Shown one piece after another: positions 1-13,770 of a stretch of DNA of 64,000 nucleotides. A program made the translations under genes and the position numbers. The stretch is from Psoroptes ovis (Eukaryota > Arthropoda > Arachnida > Sarcoptiformes > Psoroptidae). The DNA lies in contig PQWQ01000015.1 in NCBI GenBank assembly GCA_002943765.1, positions 744,001-808,000 of the forward strand, in the 5' to 3' direction. The notes beneath the pieces were generated by a model. The model ran no database searches. It was given only the letters and a program-made list of their open reading frames with translations, and was not told the origin of the DNA. Positions within the stretch are counted from its first letter, which is position 1. Every line of letters starts with the position of its first letter.

Positions 1-1980
1 TCACTTTATTTAATTTTTTTTTTCTTCGTTTTTGATTCAGTTCACATGAAAATATAACAAATCATTCCAAAATATATATATTTGGAATCGTTCTACGCAT
101 ATTTGATTTTTTTTTTGAAAAATGCCATTATCAATTGTATCAAAAATGATATCACAGAATGAAATCAACAAATTCACCATTTCTCATTTGGTGTTCAGAT
201 TTCTTTTGGTTAAAATATATCAAAAATGTAATTTTTTATTCTCCATTGATTTATTTATTTTTAATTTCATTTTGAATCATACTTATATTTCTTCGCTTCT
301 CGTCTTATATTTTTCGTTTGAAATAACATTTTCAACAGTCAACAATTTTTTTTTATTATTAATAAAATCATTTTTTTTCTTCAACAACGCAAAACAGAGA
401 GAAAAGAAAAAAAAATGAAATTTGATTCATATTAAATTTGATGACTAGAAAGAAAAAATCAATAAATGAAATACTTACGAATCATACTACTATATGAAGA
501 ATTTAAATCATCTCGAAATAAAAAAAAAGGTAAGAATTTTATTCCAAAGAATATCGAATACTCAAGAATGTTGAATAATAATAATTGGCAATTAATATCA
601 AATAATAATAATAATAATATTTTCATTTTGTCAAAATTTCATTTTTTTTTCTCGCAAACAATTCTCAGAAATAAAAAAATTTCATTTATGATCCTTAACA
701 CTCGAGTTACGTTTTTTTTTAATTATAAGAAATTCGAAAAATAATATAATAATTAAAATATTTCTAATGAATATTTTTTTTTTCATCGATGATTTCACAT
801 TCCATGATTTCAAAATCGAAGAAATGAAAATAACATTAAAAATTTAATGAATTTCCATTTAAATTACATTATAAATCTTTAGGAAATTTTTCTCTTTGAA
901 TGTTATTGTTTTCTGAAAACGTCATATTCATTCAATGTAGATAGAAAAAGTTATATTGATCATATAATAAAATTATTATTCCTTAGGTAAAATCTTATTA
1001 CTCATAGAATGAGAATAGTTTTGTTATTTCTTTGACGATAAAAAGTAATAACATTATATAAGTCATTAATTTTGTCGTTATTATTATTTTCCTTATTCAA
1101 CAAAACTAAATTATAACTTTTTTTTTGTCGTTAAAGGAAATGAATTCAAATTTCAATTAATATCGATTACTTTTTCCTTCACATGAAACTTGAACGGAAG
1201 CAATGTGATTATCAAATGAAAAAAAAAAGTTGAAAATGAGCTCTGTAAACAATCTCTGTTGTAAGATTAGTCCGAAATTTATTTACATTTCAAATTTTTC
1301 TGTGTAATATATACATCAAAAGGTGTCAAAATAAATTGAAATCAAACATGCAAAATGTAAATGAATTCGAAACACAATTTTATTTATCAATGAATTCAAA
1401 TTCTATTTTTTTCAGATATAAAAATGTTTACAATTGTAGGATTTTTTAAAATGGTATTTTTGTAAAATTTTGATAAATATGACAATTGTTAACATTTAAA
1501 TCGGAAAAATGCGAAAATTCTGTTGTTCATTTTTTTTGACAAACAACAATCATAATGTCCAAATTCCATTTCTATTGATCATCTTTGATACCGTTTATAT
1601 GTTGATCAAGGACAAGTTTTATGTTTGATTATGCAATCAAATAACAATATTGATTATAATAATAATAATAACAATAATACTAATGCTGAATATATTAGTG
1701 ACAGATGGGAATTTTTCTAGTATGTTTACTTATTTTTTTTGTTTCATTCTATTTTAAATTTTAATAGTACTTTTCAAATTGAAATCCAATAGAAAATAAA
1801 TAAATAAATAAAAAATAAGAAGCAAAATTCAATTGAAAAAAAATGATGCAATTTTTTCAAATATTATTGTTATTATTGTTACACTGTCCGGAGAAAAGTG
1901 AGGACTGTTCAAATTCAATTTATTCAAAAACTATTGATGATTTCAAAGTCAGGTTTTGACATGATTAAATTTAGTTATCT
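1..1980. other. AT-rich intergenic DNA, no gene seen
   Basis: The stretch holds only homopolymer runs and Asn/Lys/Phe-rich open frames without recognisable protein features. A 29-codon Asn-rich frame at 1631-1720 is low complexity and was not called. Confidence 0.6.
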
Positions 1981-2061
1981 TCAGGCTTTATGACTGATTC
2001 GAGCCAAGGTTTGAGCAGCATCAAGACCTGGCAATCCAAAAATGGCTCCTTTGTAAACTTT
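1981..2061 (-). CDS. orphan terminal exon-like block
   Basis: On the minus strand an AG acceptor (ttattatag) is followed by 26 codons and a TGA, with unusually even composition for this region. The peptide is Lys-Val-Tyr-Lys, then GAIFGLPGLDAAQ, then TLARISHKA. A polyadenylation signal AATAAA (plus-strand tttatt, 1919-1924) lies about 60 bases downstream. This looks like the last exon and 3-prime end of a gene. I could not find convincing upstream exons in 2062-2907, and the receptor gene begins there on the opposite strand. I do not recognise the protein family. It may be a real gene with further tiny exons, or a pseudogene remnant. Confidence 0.4.
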   Translation of the reverse strand, partial: KVYKGAIFGLPGLDAAQTLARISHKA

Positions 2062-2907
2062 CTATAATAAAATTATTATTATTTATATTTATAATAAATA
2101 TAAATACATAAATGCAAATGATGTGAATTTTTGTGTTGGTGTTTGTATTAAAAATAAAATACTTTAAAATATTTTTTCTTAGAATTTAATCTTATTTTTT
2201 TTTTCTTCGGTTTTTCAATAGCAACATTTTTTTCAAAAAAATATATTTGATCAAGTAAAGAGAGAAACAATGATATTTCATTCTTATTAATATTATGAAT
2301 ATAACGTTATTTATTTGTTTTTTTTTCATGTTCCTCGAAGAATAAAATGGAAAAATTTTACATTTTGTAATATTCTAAAATTCTTGTTCATATATGGTTT
2401 CATTATTTGTTTTGAAACAAGCAAACAAAAAAATAAAATCCATATCAAATTGAATATTTTGAGAAAAAAATTCCATGAATAATAATATTTATGTATTATT
2501 ATTATTATTATTTTTTCATGAATTATGCAGGACACAAATTTTTAAAGTCTTCTTTGCCTTGTCAAAAAATGAATTGACCGAATTCAATTGCAGGCATCGA
2601 TCATAATTTTTTAATATTCATGCGGTTTATAATTTTAATGATTCATGAAAATTTTATTCGGTCAATTTTTTTTCATTTTTTTTTCTGGTTTTATTTTTCA
2701 ATTCATTTTTTAATTCATAATTTCGCTTGTTTATTTATTTATTTTTTTCATTTTCCATCTTCATTTTCAGATAATTCGAATTCAAACCTGAATAATGATT
2801 ATAATAATGAGAATAAAAAATGAAAATGAAACAAAACGAATTTGTTTCAAATTTATTTCTTCTGATTTTACTGTGATTTTTTCTCCACAAATATTATAAA
2901 GCATAAA
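2062..2907. other. AT-rich gap, upstream region of the receptor gene
   Basis: No confident coding signal. A short minus-strand block at about 2540-2580 is open in more than one frame and could be an upstream exon of the orphan block, but it is too short to call. The 3-prime part should hold the promoter and 5-prime UTR of the receptor that starts at 2908. Confidence 0.4.
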
Positions 2908-5628
2908 ATGAATTCTGATAATAAAAATAATGAATATTTTCTCATGAAAAATGATTTCAACGATAATGATCAAACATCATTAATGTTATATCCAAATTTT
3001 TTCAATAAAAATATAAATAATAATCATACCGATAATAATACTACTAATAATTCTTATATAGTGATTGAAGATTATCAATATTATGCAATCATAATGCAAT
3101 CATTATTGGGCATAATGATACATTTAATAATAATATTATCATTGTTTCAAACAATTTTAAAACAAAAAAAACATTATAATATTCATGAATGTTATTATTA
3201 TATAAATGTGAATAAAATACATTCAAAATTACCTGTTATTGATTTAATAATTACATTGATATTTATTGAATCATTATTGCGAATATTATTACGTTCAACA
3301 GTACAATTTGGATGTTTTCATGGTAAGCGATTTTTTTTTTCATTATTATTTATTTTGTAATTCAAGTTTTGTACAACATATAATTTTCCCTTTTCTTTTA
3401 TTGATGATGATGATAATATTCTTCGGAATTTTTCTAAAATCCGAAGCAAATTCTCATAATTCAAATTCTCATTTATATCTATGCTCATCTATTTGTACTT
3501 GCTGACATAGTGTTTTATATGAATAAATGCGTTACATGCGTTCATGTTCATTCTTTTTTTTTTTTTTTTTTGTTCAATATTATCCTCTTAGAATCAAGAT
3601 TATTATCATTAATAATGTTTGTACTTTTAAAGAAATAGAGAATTTTCTATGAAAAATAACGAGAACAATTCAGTTTTAATGAATTACTTTCATCTAGAAT
3701 TTTTATCAATTTGTTCCATAATTTAATGCATTTTTTTTGCAATAAAATAGCAGTAAGATAAATACAAAAAACAAATCATAGCATCATTTGAAAGTGTTTC
3801 TAAATAAATTGATTACTTAATTGAAATTTATTAGAAGATTCGGTTGAATTTCTCAGCTACTGATTGCGTATAATTCACAGAAATTCAAAATAATCATAGA
3901 GAAACGGACAGAAAGACCAGCTTTTGAATCGGAACAAAAACCCACATTTTTCATCGTTAATCATCGATTTTCATTGAAATTTAGGGGTTATATTATTGAA
4001 AAAATTGATTATTCGATTTTTTTTCAAATGTTTACACATAGGACTTTGTATCATATACAATGAATTACTTTGTTATATACAAGGATTTAGTATTACATTC
4101 ATGTATTATATACAGCTATGGACAATGACATTAATGATACAAGATCGGTAAGTACTATAGTTATCATAAATATTGTATCAATTGTCAATAATTTTATTAT
4201 TTGATTGATTAATGTTTGCTTTTGGATTATATGCATATTATCTACATAAATAATGACAGATATATTAAACATTATAAACAACAAAATGATTATTTGTATA
4301 AATGTACACATACAATATTTTATTTGACAATATCATGTATTATGTTTTTAATCACTTTGCATCTATGTGCACCTGTTTATGGTTTCTCCAATTATCATTT
4401 TTTATTAGGTAAGTAATCCGATTTCGATCAAACGATTTACAAATTGAATTACTTCTACTTTGACACTTAATTTGATTTAAAAGACGAATTAACGTGTTCG
4501 ATTGATTGGTCATCACGACATTCCTGCCCATTTTTTGCCTACACCTCAACATTGATTTGTGGTCCAGCTTCAGTACCAATGATTTATTGGACAATTAAAA
4601 TTACGTATTCATATCTTATCAAGAAAAATAATGAAAATGCTCAAATTGTATTGAATGACACTTTGATTAATTTTTCTAAAAAAACTGAAGAAATAAAAAT
4701 ATCTACTCGCCGACAATCATTGGAATCAATTGAGCATTCAAAACAGCCTAATTTTCCAACTCATCTATCACCTACAGTAAATAAGCCAAAGACAACTTCA
4801 TCAGTGCCAACTACCTGCTCGCAAACATCTAAATCATTATCATCTTCAATCGAAGTAATTCCTATGATAGTTTTAAATAATTGTAGCGATCATAGTCAAC
4901 ATCAGAAAGACAATAATTTAGAGACAATAGATAATCATGAAATCAAATCTCTGCAACCAGAAAAGGCCAATGTGATTGTGAAATCAACTTCATCACCATC
5001 CAATACTCCGATGTCATTATTAGCATCAAATGATAGTATTTCGACCAACGGAAATAAGAATGATGAAGATCGATGCAAAAAATCAGATAAAAAACCAAAA
5101 GAAAAAATCTTAATAAAACACTGTAAAATCAATCGACCACCGTCGTCATCAATCACTGTGACATCTTCAAAAACATTGCCAACAACAACTACATCAACAA
5201 CAAAAAAGTTTTCGCAACAGTATCGACAACAAAGTAATTCAATCATTTTAAATGAGACGAATGAATTAATATCAATTATAATTTGTTCATGGATTTTTAT
5301 CATTGGTTTTATATTTAAATTATTAATTGATGGCTATAATGCATGTTTAGCATCTAATAGCCTAATGATAAGAAATAATTCATCATTTAAGACATTGAGA
5401 TCGACATCACAACTGTATGAAGAATCGAAAAAATCCATTATATTCAAATTTTTTTTCATTTACACTAATGAAACATTTTCAACAATAATATTACCAATGA
5501 TAATGCTCATTTTTCATCCAAATCTGCGCATAATTTTATATAGTTTATTTCGATTATTAATGGGTCGTGTTATTAATTCAGCATATTCATTAACCAATAC
5601 AACTAATATGAATAATGGCAATGCATGA
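2908..5628 (+). CDS. opsin-like class A G protein-coupled receptor lacking the retinal lysine
   Basis: Four exons join in phase: 2908-3322, 4042-4147, 4260-4408, 4484-5628 (604 residues). The N-terminus is Asn-rich with potential N-glycosylation sites. Helices lie at about 58-83 (TM1), 108-128 (TM2), 149-172 (TM3), 190-212 (TM4), 241-265 (TM5), 485-508 (TM6) and 545-567 (TM7). TM3 has the opsin-like layout Cys149, GF at 153-154, LW at 164-165 and Asp-Arg-Tyr at 173-175; the DRY codons are split by intron 2. The second extracellular loop carries the opsin-like pattern CSIDW at 228-232. Counting back from Pro561, which stands at the NPxxY proline, places Thr554 at the retinal-lysine position. 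The counterion position is Gln152. An unusually long Ser/Thr/Lys-rich third intracellular loop spans about 266-480. Start Met is the first in exon 1. Opsin descent is inferred from motifs; a fast-evolving non-opsin class A receptor is the alternative. Confidence 0.72.
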
Positions 5629-8600
5629 CATTTGTTTTTTTTTTACATCATTAAAATTTAATTTTTTAATTAAAAGAAGAAAACATCAGGTAAAAATTTT
5701 TGAATATTGAACAAAAATATCTTCATTCATAATTAATTTCAACCGACTTTTACAAAACCTTCCATAATTTTTTTTTACATTTGTATTTGCAAATCGTAAT
5801 TTAATGAATGTATTTTCAATTATATCATCAATAAAAAAAAATTACGTTACTCAATTTCTTAATTTATTCTATCCAGATTCTTTTCTTTGATAAACAATTT
5901 TTCTTATTAGAATTTTAAATTTAATTATTTATTTCGCAAAATATTTTTGACAAAACTCAGATTATTTTTGAATTTTTTGTACGCTTAATTTAGGCATGAT
6001 AATGATTGAAAAAAAAAAATTCGAATTTCATTCGAAGGAAAAAAATCACAAAAATGATGATTAATTGTGACATCATGATTAATTTCAATAATTTCTGAAG
6101 CATTTGAAGCAGAAATGTTTTTCAACTGACAAATCGTATTTGAAATTTTTTTTTTCAATATTTTGACAATGAACAAATAGATGCAACGAAATTTCATCAA
6201 TTTTTTTTTTAATTTAAATAAATGAATTGAGAAATTTTTTTTCTCAAAAATAGAATTAGAACACTCCTTTTATGTGTTGTTGAACAAAGATAAATTATTT
6301 TCTCGAAATGTTTCGCGCTCCAATGAATTTTCATCTTATAATAATGATTTTTGAAATCATTATACGATATGAAAATCTTGATCGTCGATTGTTTGAGTGT
6401 TTTTAATTAAGCGAGAAAAATTTCTTTAATTCTTCAATCTCTTCAATTCAATCATAGATATTTTTATGATGATACATAATATTTTAAAGTCGAAATGACA
6501 ATGAATTTTTCATGACAATTTCTAATCAATTGTCCGAAAAATCTATTTTAAACAATTGCTGATTTTTACAATTTTCGTTTTAAATTGTCTGCAAATTTTT
6601 TTTTTTGAAAAATCGCATCGAAATAAAATCCGATTAAATGGAAAATGATGATATTTTTCATTTGTCATTCATTTTTTTTCTTTTCACAATCGATAAATGA
6701 CGGAAATGTCGAATAATATTGGAATATTACATGAAATATTAGAACATTGTTGAATCAATTTTTCTTTATTGTTGTTATCATTGGTTTTTGTTGTTTTCAT
6801 AGAAATGACATTATTTTCAAAACAATTCTGCTTGACAAAATAATTAATTTAAATATTTTCAAACTGATTTTCTATATTCAAATATTTTTGATTTGATTAG
6901 TTTCAAACATCTGTATATGTCATTATTATAATTTTGTTCAATTTTTTCTTGTTTGAATTGAAATAAATTAATCGTATAGTTTTTTTTATTGAGATTACAT
7001 AATCAATTATATTTAAAGATTTGATTTAGAATAGAAATAGAAAAGAGTAATCAATAACATTCACCGAAATTTGTGTTCTGTGGATTGATTCTGTTAGAAA
7101 TTGATAGTTGTCAAGAATTTTGTAATATTTTAGGAATATTTATTCATCTTCAAATTGAATGTTTGTGCTCAAATAATTGATTAGTTTGCGATAATTTTGG
7201 AGTAGGTTTCATTAATACATTTATAAAGTACACGGCATATAATCAATTTTCTCGATTGAAATAGAAAAAAAAACGAAAGTTGTTGATTTGAATGACTATC
7301 CACTATATACTTATACCATTTTTAGAGTTTCAATTTTTTCTATATTTCATTCGTGATGAAATTTTCAACACTTTATGAATTTTAATAAGATAAACAAAAA
7401 AGCAAAAAGAAAAGTCGAAATAAGAATTGCATCAATAATAATATCAGCTCAGTGATAAATATTAAAATATGTTAATGCTGATCTATCTTAATGAATAAGC
7501 TAAAACCAAGAATTAATAATTATTAAAAATCAAACGAAATAAAAAAAAAGTAATGTAGCAATGGAATGAATTCCGAGAATTATTTTTTTCTGAAAATATC
7601 TTATTTGAAATTTTCTGAAACCTTCACATTGATTTTTTTTTCTTTCAAGCTGATTGAATTTAATTTCAAATAAAAGCTTATCATGTCTAATATCATGTAT
7701 CGATGGCATCAATCGATTTAATTCCACTCAAATTTAATCGGTATCTATATCGGATAATTATAAGTATTTTAAGTTTGAAATGGACTCGTAAAAAAAATGA
7801 AGCTCTAATGATTAATGAATTAGATACCAATTTGATGATCTTTCCATTTTTTTCTCTGCGATCCCTATAGATAATGAATGCAGGGAAAACAACATTCAAA
7901 AGAGAAAGAAAGAATTCATATGGAATATGTTAACGGATATTTTGTTCTATAAAAGAAAGAAAATTAAAACCATTTCATTGGAATTTCATACACAGAAACA
8001 TTAGATCATTATCGTTTTTATTTTCTATGATGGAAAATACATTTTTATCCGAGAACAGAATGATAATATTTCTAAAAATAACGATTTATTTATCGACAAA
8101 AAACAATACTACACAATAAATGTTATAATTATAATATTGATATTACATCATTAAATTCTTTGCAAAAAATAAAAATAAAAATAATGATGATGATAACCGA
8201 ATCTATGGAGAATGATTATCTCTGTTTGTTATCATATTTTCAATCATCATTTTTTTCCAACCTCGTTCATATTGATAGATTGAATCAGCAAAAGAGTAAT
8301 ACCATAGAGAATGTTCGCTCTTTCATTATTTTGATAATTGACAGAATTGTATTCAATGGTTTTTGATTCGATTTGGTTTGTCGGCCCATAATTGATTACT
8401 TTTATCGATTTTCATGATGATAATGAGGATATCATTTTATTAATTTTTATGATAGCAATGATACATGATCATAATTGTCGACAATGATGTAAATTTTCCA
8501 AAATAAGCATGATGAACATTTGTTGAATAATAATTCAAAAATTAAAATTGAATGATTTTGTGGTATAACGAATTCCGTATCTAATAATGTATCACGTTCA

Positions 8601-8631
8601 TCATTACGAGAAAATTGATGTGGTAAAAAAT
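5629..8631. other. AT-rich intergenic DNA
   Basis: No firm gene. Two minus-strand stretches (about 8245-8390 and 7530-7900) have somewhat protein-like open frames that might be further exons of the weak candidate at 8632-9263, but neither has convincing splice sites on both sides. Confidence 0.4.
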
Positions 8632-9263
8632 CTATTCTCTATCATTATAAACATTATTCGAAAATTGTATGGTTTTTTTACAAATAAAATGTGCTAAAGT
8701 AGAATTAACACATACATTTGTATCAATTAATCGAAGTATTCCATCACATGAACCATTTTCCTGTAGATGGTCACAGAAATTAAATTTAAACACAATAAAA
8801 CTGATACTCAAATTATCATTTAGATTTCAATCAATTTATTTTATTAGTTACCAAATACAAGGGAAAAAGACATTGAAAACATAATTATCAAGGTCGATTT
8901 TTTTCATTTGTTAGAATAAAGTTGGCAAGAAATATACTCATCTACGAAGGTATTAATGTAATAATATCAAATAAATTACATAATATCATGTACAAACAAT
9001 ATTACTGATCATTAATTATGTGAAACTATTAGGCACATCTATTTTTTTGTCGATCCAAGGAAAAGATTGAAAAATTTTTTTTCAAACAAAAAAAAGATAT
9101 TAATTGAAATTTAAAATGATTAATCAACACTTACTTCATTCAGCAATAATCTAGCACGCAAATTGCATTTGTTCATAGGTTTCATTTCAATTTCGACCAT
9201 TCGAGTAGATGATGATGCTTGATTTCGATTCGATGTTGCTGGCCACAATGTTTCATTCGATTT
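8632..9263 (-). CDS. weak candidate: two exon-like blocks of an unrecognised gene
   Basis: On the minus strand a frame open from 9263 ends at 9135 with a good donor (GAA|GTAAGT). It encodes a stretch ending in MKPMNKCNLRARLLLNE. A phase-matched acceptor (ctacag) at 8761 leads into ENGSCDGILRLIDTN, then either a strong donor GTATGT at 8715 or read-through to a stop at 8632. Composition is less biased than the surrounding DNA. The Cys spacing faintly recalls cystine-knot hormones, but the match is not diagnostic. No start codon or 5-prime exon was found. Confidence is low. Confidence 0.25.
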
Positions 9264-9632
9264 TCATTCGAAGCAATGATTATTCAACAAATTCATGATT
9301 TAATTGAAAATTTATCGATCGAAGAAAAAATCTCAAGAATTTTGGCAGTCGTTGCGTTCTTTCTATTTTAAGCACAAAAGAAAAATCACCTGACTAAAAA
9401 TCATGATGAAAATAATGTCGAAATGGGAAAAAAATTTGTTCTATGCTTGTTTTGAAATCGAAAATTTTCACCATTAGTAATTTTGGTACTTGTGAATATT
9501 TATTTTCATCATCAAGCTCATTTTTGTCGTCAAAAAAAAGCATAAAAAGTTGCTAATTCCTACGGTTTCACATTTGAAAAAATACGAAAAAAAAGACATT
9601 AAAATTCAATCAATCATAAATTACGCAGATAT

Positions 9633-9672
<40 letters not shown>

Positions 9673-11223
9673 GTAATTTGTTCCTTTTTCAATATTCACC
9701 AAGAAATTTACAAATTTTCCGTGCATTTGATTTATTTATTATGAACAGTTTTGCTTCCCTAATTTATATTATTGATTCATTTTACATTTATTATTTTCTT
9801 AATTTATAATGAATTTGATATTGGAAAATCATTTAGTTTAGGTGCATATTCATTCTTTTTCATTTCTTATGAATTGTTTCGTTTTATTAAAATAATCATC
9901 ATTTTGATCATAATAAGAACATTTGCACTAGGGAAATTTAACTTCATGAAATAACTGATTCGTTTAATTCTATGATTATTGATATTTTGAGACTTTTCAA
10001 TTTCGTTTGTTAGATTGATTAAAATTAATTTATGATGACTTTTTTCAAGATTAATGAGAGTACAATTGTTCCAAATTCAAATATTGTCACTGTTCTATGT
10101 GAATATAAAATGAAAATGTACATTTAATTTTTATTTTTTCTTAATTTACTGAAAAAACAGTCATATATTCATTTGGCATTCATCAACACAAACAAATGTA
10201 TGAATGAATAATTAAAGAATGACAAAATTCAAAAATAATCGGTTCAAAATGCTTTTAGTACAAATTTTATTTTTTGGAAAAAAAAAATAATTGCAATTAT
10301 TAAATGAATCTAGCATCATATATGAATTGAATGGTTATTTTAACTGCTGAAAATTCGCAATGATACTCAATAATGAAAACATAATTTTTTTTGTTTCCTA
10401 TTTTTTGGAATTTAATTCTCTAAATAGAATTTTATTTATCCGCATTTGATAAGTTAAATTTTATAAAATTAATCGTTGGAAAAAAAAGCAATAGATATTT
10501 TTAGAAATATTTACATTAAATGCATCAAACATAGATTGACATATGTAATATGTATTTAGAAAATTCATGGAAATCATGATTTAATTATGAAAATAAATAA
10601 ATAAATAGAATCAAACATTAATTCATGGTAATATTGTTAACAAAAAATCATTATGTTTGAATATGGAAAATAATTAATTAATTTTTGATGATAATATTGG
10701 AAATTGCCAAGTCAAAATGTAATAATCTTTTTCGATCGTATATAAACATATTTTCATGTTTTATCATAAACATGTTTGCCAATTTTTTTTCTCTTTGCAT
10801 TTTGCTATGCAAATTTCCACATTGATAATTCGCAAGAATGAAGTTTTGAATGTCGGCACAGTTTTTGTTTTCCTGGAAAAAGTACAAATTTGGTGCAAAA
10901 CAAAAAAAAAATTGATAATCATCGAATACAATGTTTGAATTTTTGATTTATTAATTGATCTAGATGTTTTTTTTTCTTTCGATAATTTATGCAAGAAATT
11001 TCGAGCCAAATGTCGTCATCGATGATAAAATTTTCAAGCATTTTGATTTGCATATTTGATTGATTAAAAATTGACATATATTTGATTGATATTTGATTTA
11101 TCTTTGATCGCCGACGTTCGATGATTGATAATTTATTAATTTTTTTTTGAACATCTTAATTTGTTCGAAAGGATGATATTTTTCTATAATTCAAATGATG
11201 ATCGAATAAAAATTTTGATTTGA
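9264..11223. other. AT-rich gap with a 36-base poly-T tract
   Basis: Contains an uninterrupted T36 tract at 9636-9671 and simple A/T-rich sequence. A short frame starting ATG at 10964 begins with a signal-peptide-like stretch (MFFFLSIIYA). It could be an undetected first exon of the amylase at 11224, but I see no clear donor after it. Confidence 0.45.
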
Positions 11224-12856
11224 ATGACTTTGACAATGAATTCAAAGAAATACAGTCGATACAATAATCCACATTTCATTGATGATCGTCGAGTTATTGT
11301 ACATTTAATGGAATGGAAATATAAAGATATTGGTGATGAATGTGAACGTTTTTTAGGACCTAATGGCTATGGTGGGGTACAAGTATCACCTGTTAATGAG
11401 CATGCAATTCTAGATCGTCGCCCATGGTATGAACGTTATCAACCTGTCAGTTATGTTATTAAAACACGTAGTGGTGATGAACAACAATTTCGTCGCATGG
11501 TAAAACGTTGTAATGATGCTGGTGTACGCATTTATGTTGATGTTGTGTTGAATCATATGACTGGTGGACAAGAAGGCTACGGTACAGCGGGTAACTATTA
11601 TAATGGTCATAAACAATTATATCCAGGTGTACCATATTATCCTGAACATTTTAATGGTCCAGAGTGTTGCACTAGTGAAAATTTAGAAATAGATGATTGG
11701 GATGACCCCAAGCAATTACGTAATTGCCGTCTATTTGGTCTACGTGATCTCAAACAATCACGTGAATATGTTCGTGAAAAACAAATAGAATTTCTGAATA
11801 AATTGATTGATTTTGGCGTTGCTGGCTTCCGATTTGATGCTTCAACACATATGTGGCCACAAGATCTACACAACATCATTTCACGTTTGAATAATTTGAA
11901 TGAAAAATATTTCCCACCAAATTCAAGGCCTTTTATTTATCATGAAATAATCTATTATGGCGGCGGAGGTATCAATCCTATTGAATATAAATCATTGGGC
12001 CGTGTGATTGAATTCCGATTCTGGAAAGAAATCACTAATATATTCCGTACGAATAGCCAAATGAAATGGTTAAAAAATTTCGGTATCGAATGGGGATTAC
12101 TAGATGATTCAGATGCATTCATTATGATTGATAATCATGATTTACGAGTTGGTCATAATGGCCAACTTGGTTTCAATATAAATTGTTTCGAACCGCAATT
12201 ACTTGAAGCAGCTACTGCATTCATGTTGGCTTGGAACTATGGTATTCCATGCTTGCTAAGCAGTTATCGTTGGAAACAAATTATTGTGGTAATGTTTTCT
12301 AGTGTTTTTAGATTGAGCATTTCTTAATTTTTGATTGATATTTCTGACGAATAATTGAAAAAAGGATGGTAAAGATTTAAATGAATGGATGGGCCCACCA
12401 GTCGATTTATTTGGCAATATAATTTCTGTGAAAATCAATTCTGATAACACATGGAATGATGAATACTGGATGTGTGAACATCGATGGAAATCGATAAAAA
12501 ATATGGTTAAATTCAAAGCTATTGTCGGCGATGAACCAATTATGAATTGGTGGGATAATGATGACTATCAAATTGCATTCAGTCGTGGTAATCGTGGATT
12601 TATAGCATTTAATTTACAAAAATTTAAAAAATCTTCCCATGATGATCTAACGAAAAGTGAATTAGATTTATGTCAAAAATTACAAACAGGTTTACCAGAA
12701 GGAATATATAGCGATATAATTAGTGGCAATTGTATTGATGATAAATATGCGGAAAAAACAATAATAGTTGATCATGAAGGCTATGCCGAAATTAATATTG
12801 ATCATAATGATTCACATTTATTTATTGCAACACATATAGGTGCGAAAATTTTATGA
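11224..12856 (+). CDS. alpha-amylase, copy 1 (group 4 mite allergen family, GH13)
   Basis: Two exons, 11224-12288 and 12365-12856, encode 518 residues, close to the usual length of an animal alpha-amylase, which hydrolyses internal alpha-1,4 bonds of starch and glycogen in the gut. The catalytic residues are present: nucleophile Asp205 in GFRFDASTHMWP, acid/base Glu241 in IYHE, and Asp306 in IDNHD. Asn304, a chloride ligand in animal amylases, is kept, but the Arg expected in the IPRVMSSY segment is Cys343 here. The start MTLTMNSKK is followed at once by the mature-type KYSRYNNPHF, so no signal peptide is visible. Either an upstream exon was missed or the protein is not secreted. It lacks the intron that splits copy 2 near residue 130. 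Tandem with copy 2, same strand. Confidence 0.9.
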
Positions 12857-13770
12857 TTTCATGATATTATTTAATTTTTTTTTTGTTCTCACCAAATTGT
12901 CACCATTTCATTTGCATGTTCCGAAAAACAAAATTAAAATCAACTTTTCCAAAATTAATTCCAGCACACAATTTCATTATGATTATAATTATTGCTCAAC
13001 TCTCTTGCTTTTTAATTATTCTGATTCTGTTGTTGGATTCATTCTGCTGTTTTTTGTCATCTGAAATTTCATTTAATATGAAATAAAACATAATTTTACC
13101 AACTCGAATAGAAAAAAAAAACAAATACAAAAACAATAACAACAAAAAATATTCATTTGAACATGAATGAATTAATTAAACTGAAAGAGTAATGAGAATA
13201 AAAAAACAAAAAGTTACAATTGAATTATCATTTTGTTTCCATTATTATTTGCTTTTTATCAAAATATCATAATATTTTTTTTGTTTGTTTCCTACTTTGT
13301 TTCCCTCATACATTGTTTTGTCGATTTTTGTTTTAATTTTGATCAGAAAATAATTTATTTATTATTTTGGTGAAGCTCATATAAATCTATTGATCAGCAC
13401 AAAAAAAATATAGTTTTCATAATGATTATGGTATAATATATTTTTGTGAAATACACTTGAGAATCATTGTTTATTTTCAAAACAGGATAAATATCATACT
13501 TCAATAATCATAATAATCATGTGGTATCCATTTCCATTGTTGTTGTTGTTGTCGTTGTTGCTGCTGATATTGACAATCCATATAATTTATCTTTGATTAA
13601 TGTATTAATGATAGACATAATAATTTATTATGGGGAAAAAATTGTCATTGATAATTGTTTCGATTTGTATTTGAAAAACATTATTTATTATTATTAAAAA
13701 TGATTACTGTTGCATTATTTATTGCTGCTGTATATTGAAATACAGGATAAAAAATTATTAATGACAAAAA
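12857..13770. other. spacer between the two amylase genes
   Basis: AT-rich with a short Gln-type (gttgtt)n run near 13540-13565. It should hold the 3-prime UTR of copy 1 and the promoter of copy 2. No gene seen. Confidence 0.6.

Noticed and set aside
122..744. Two open frames of 98 and 92 codons near the window start
   Set aside because: Phe/Ile/Asn/Lys-rich, interrupted by homopolymers, no splice sites or motifs; expected by chance in DNA this AT-rich.
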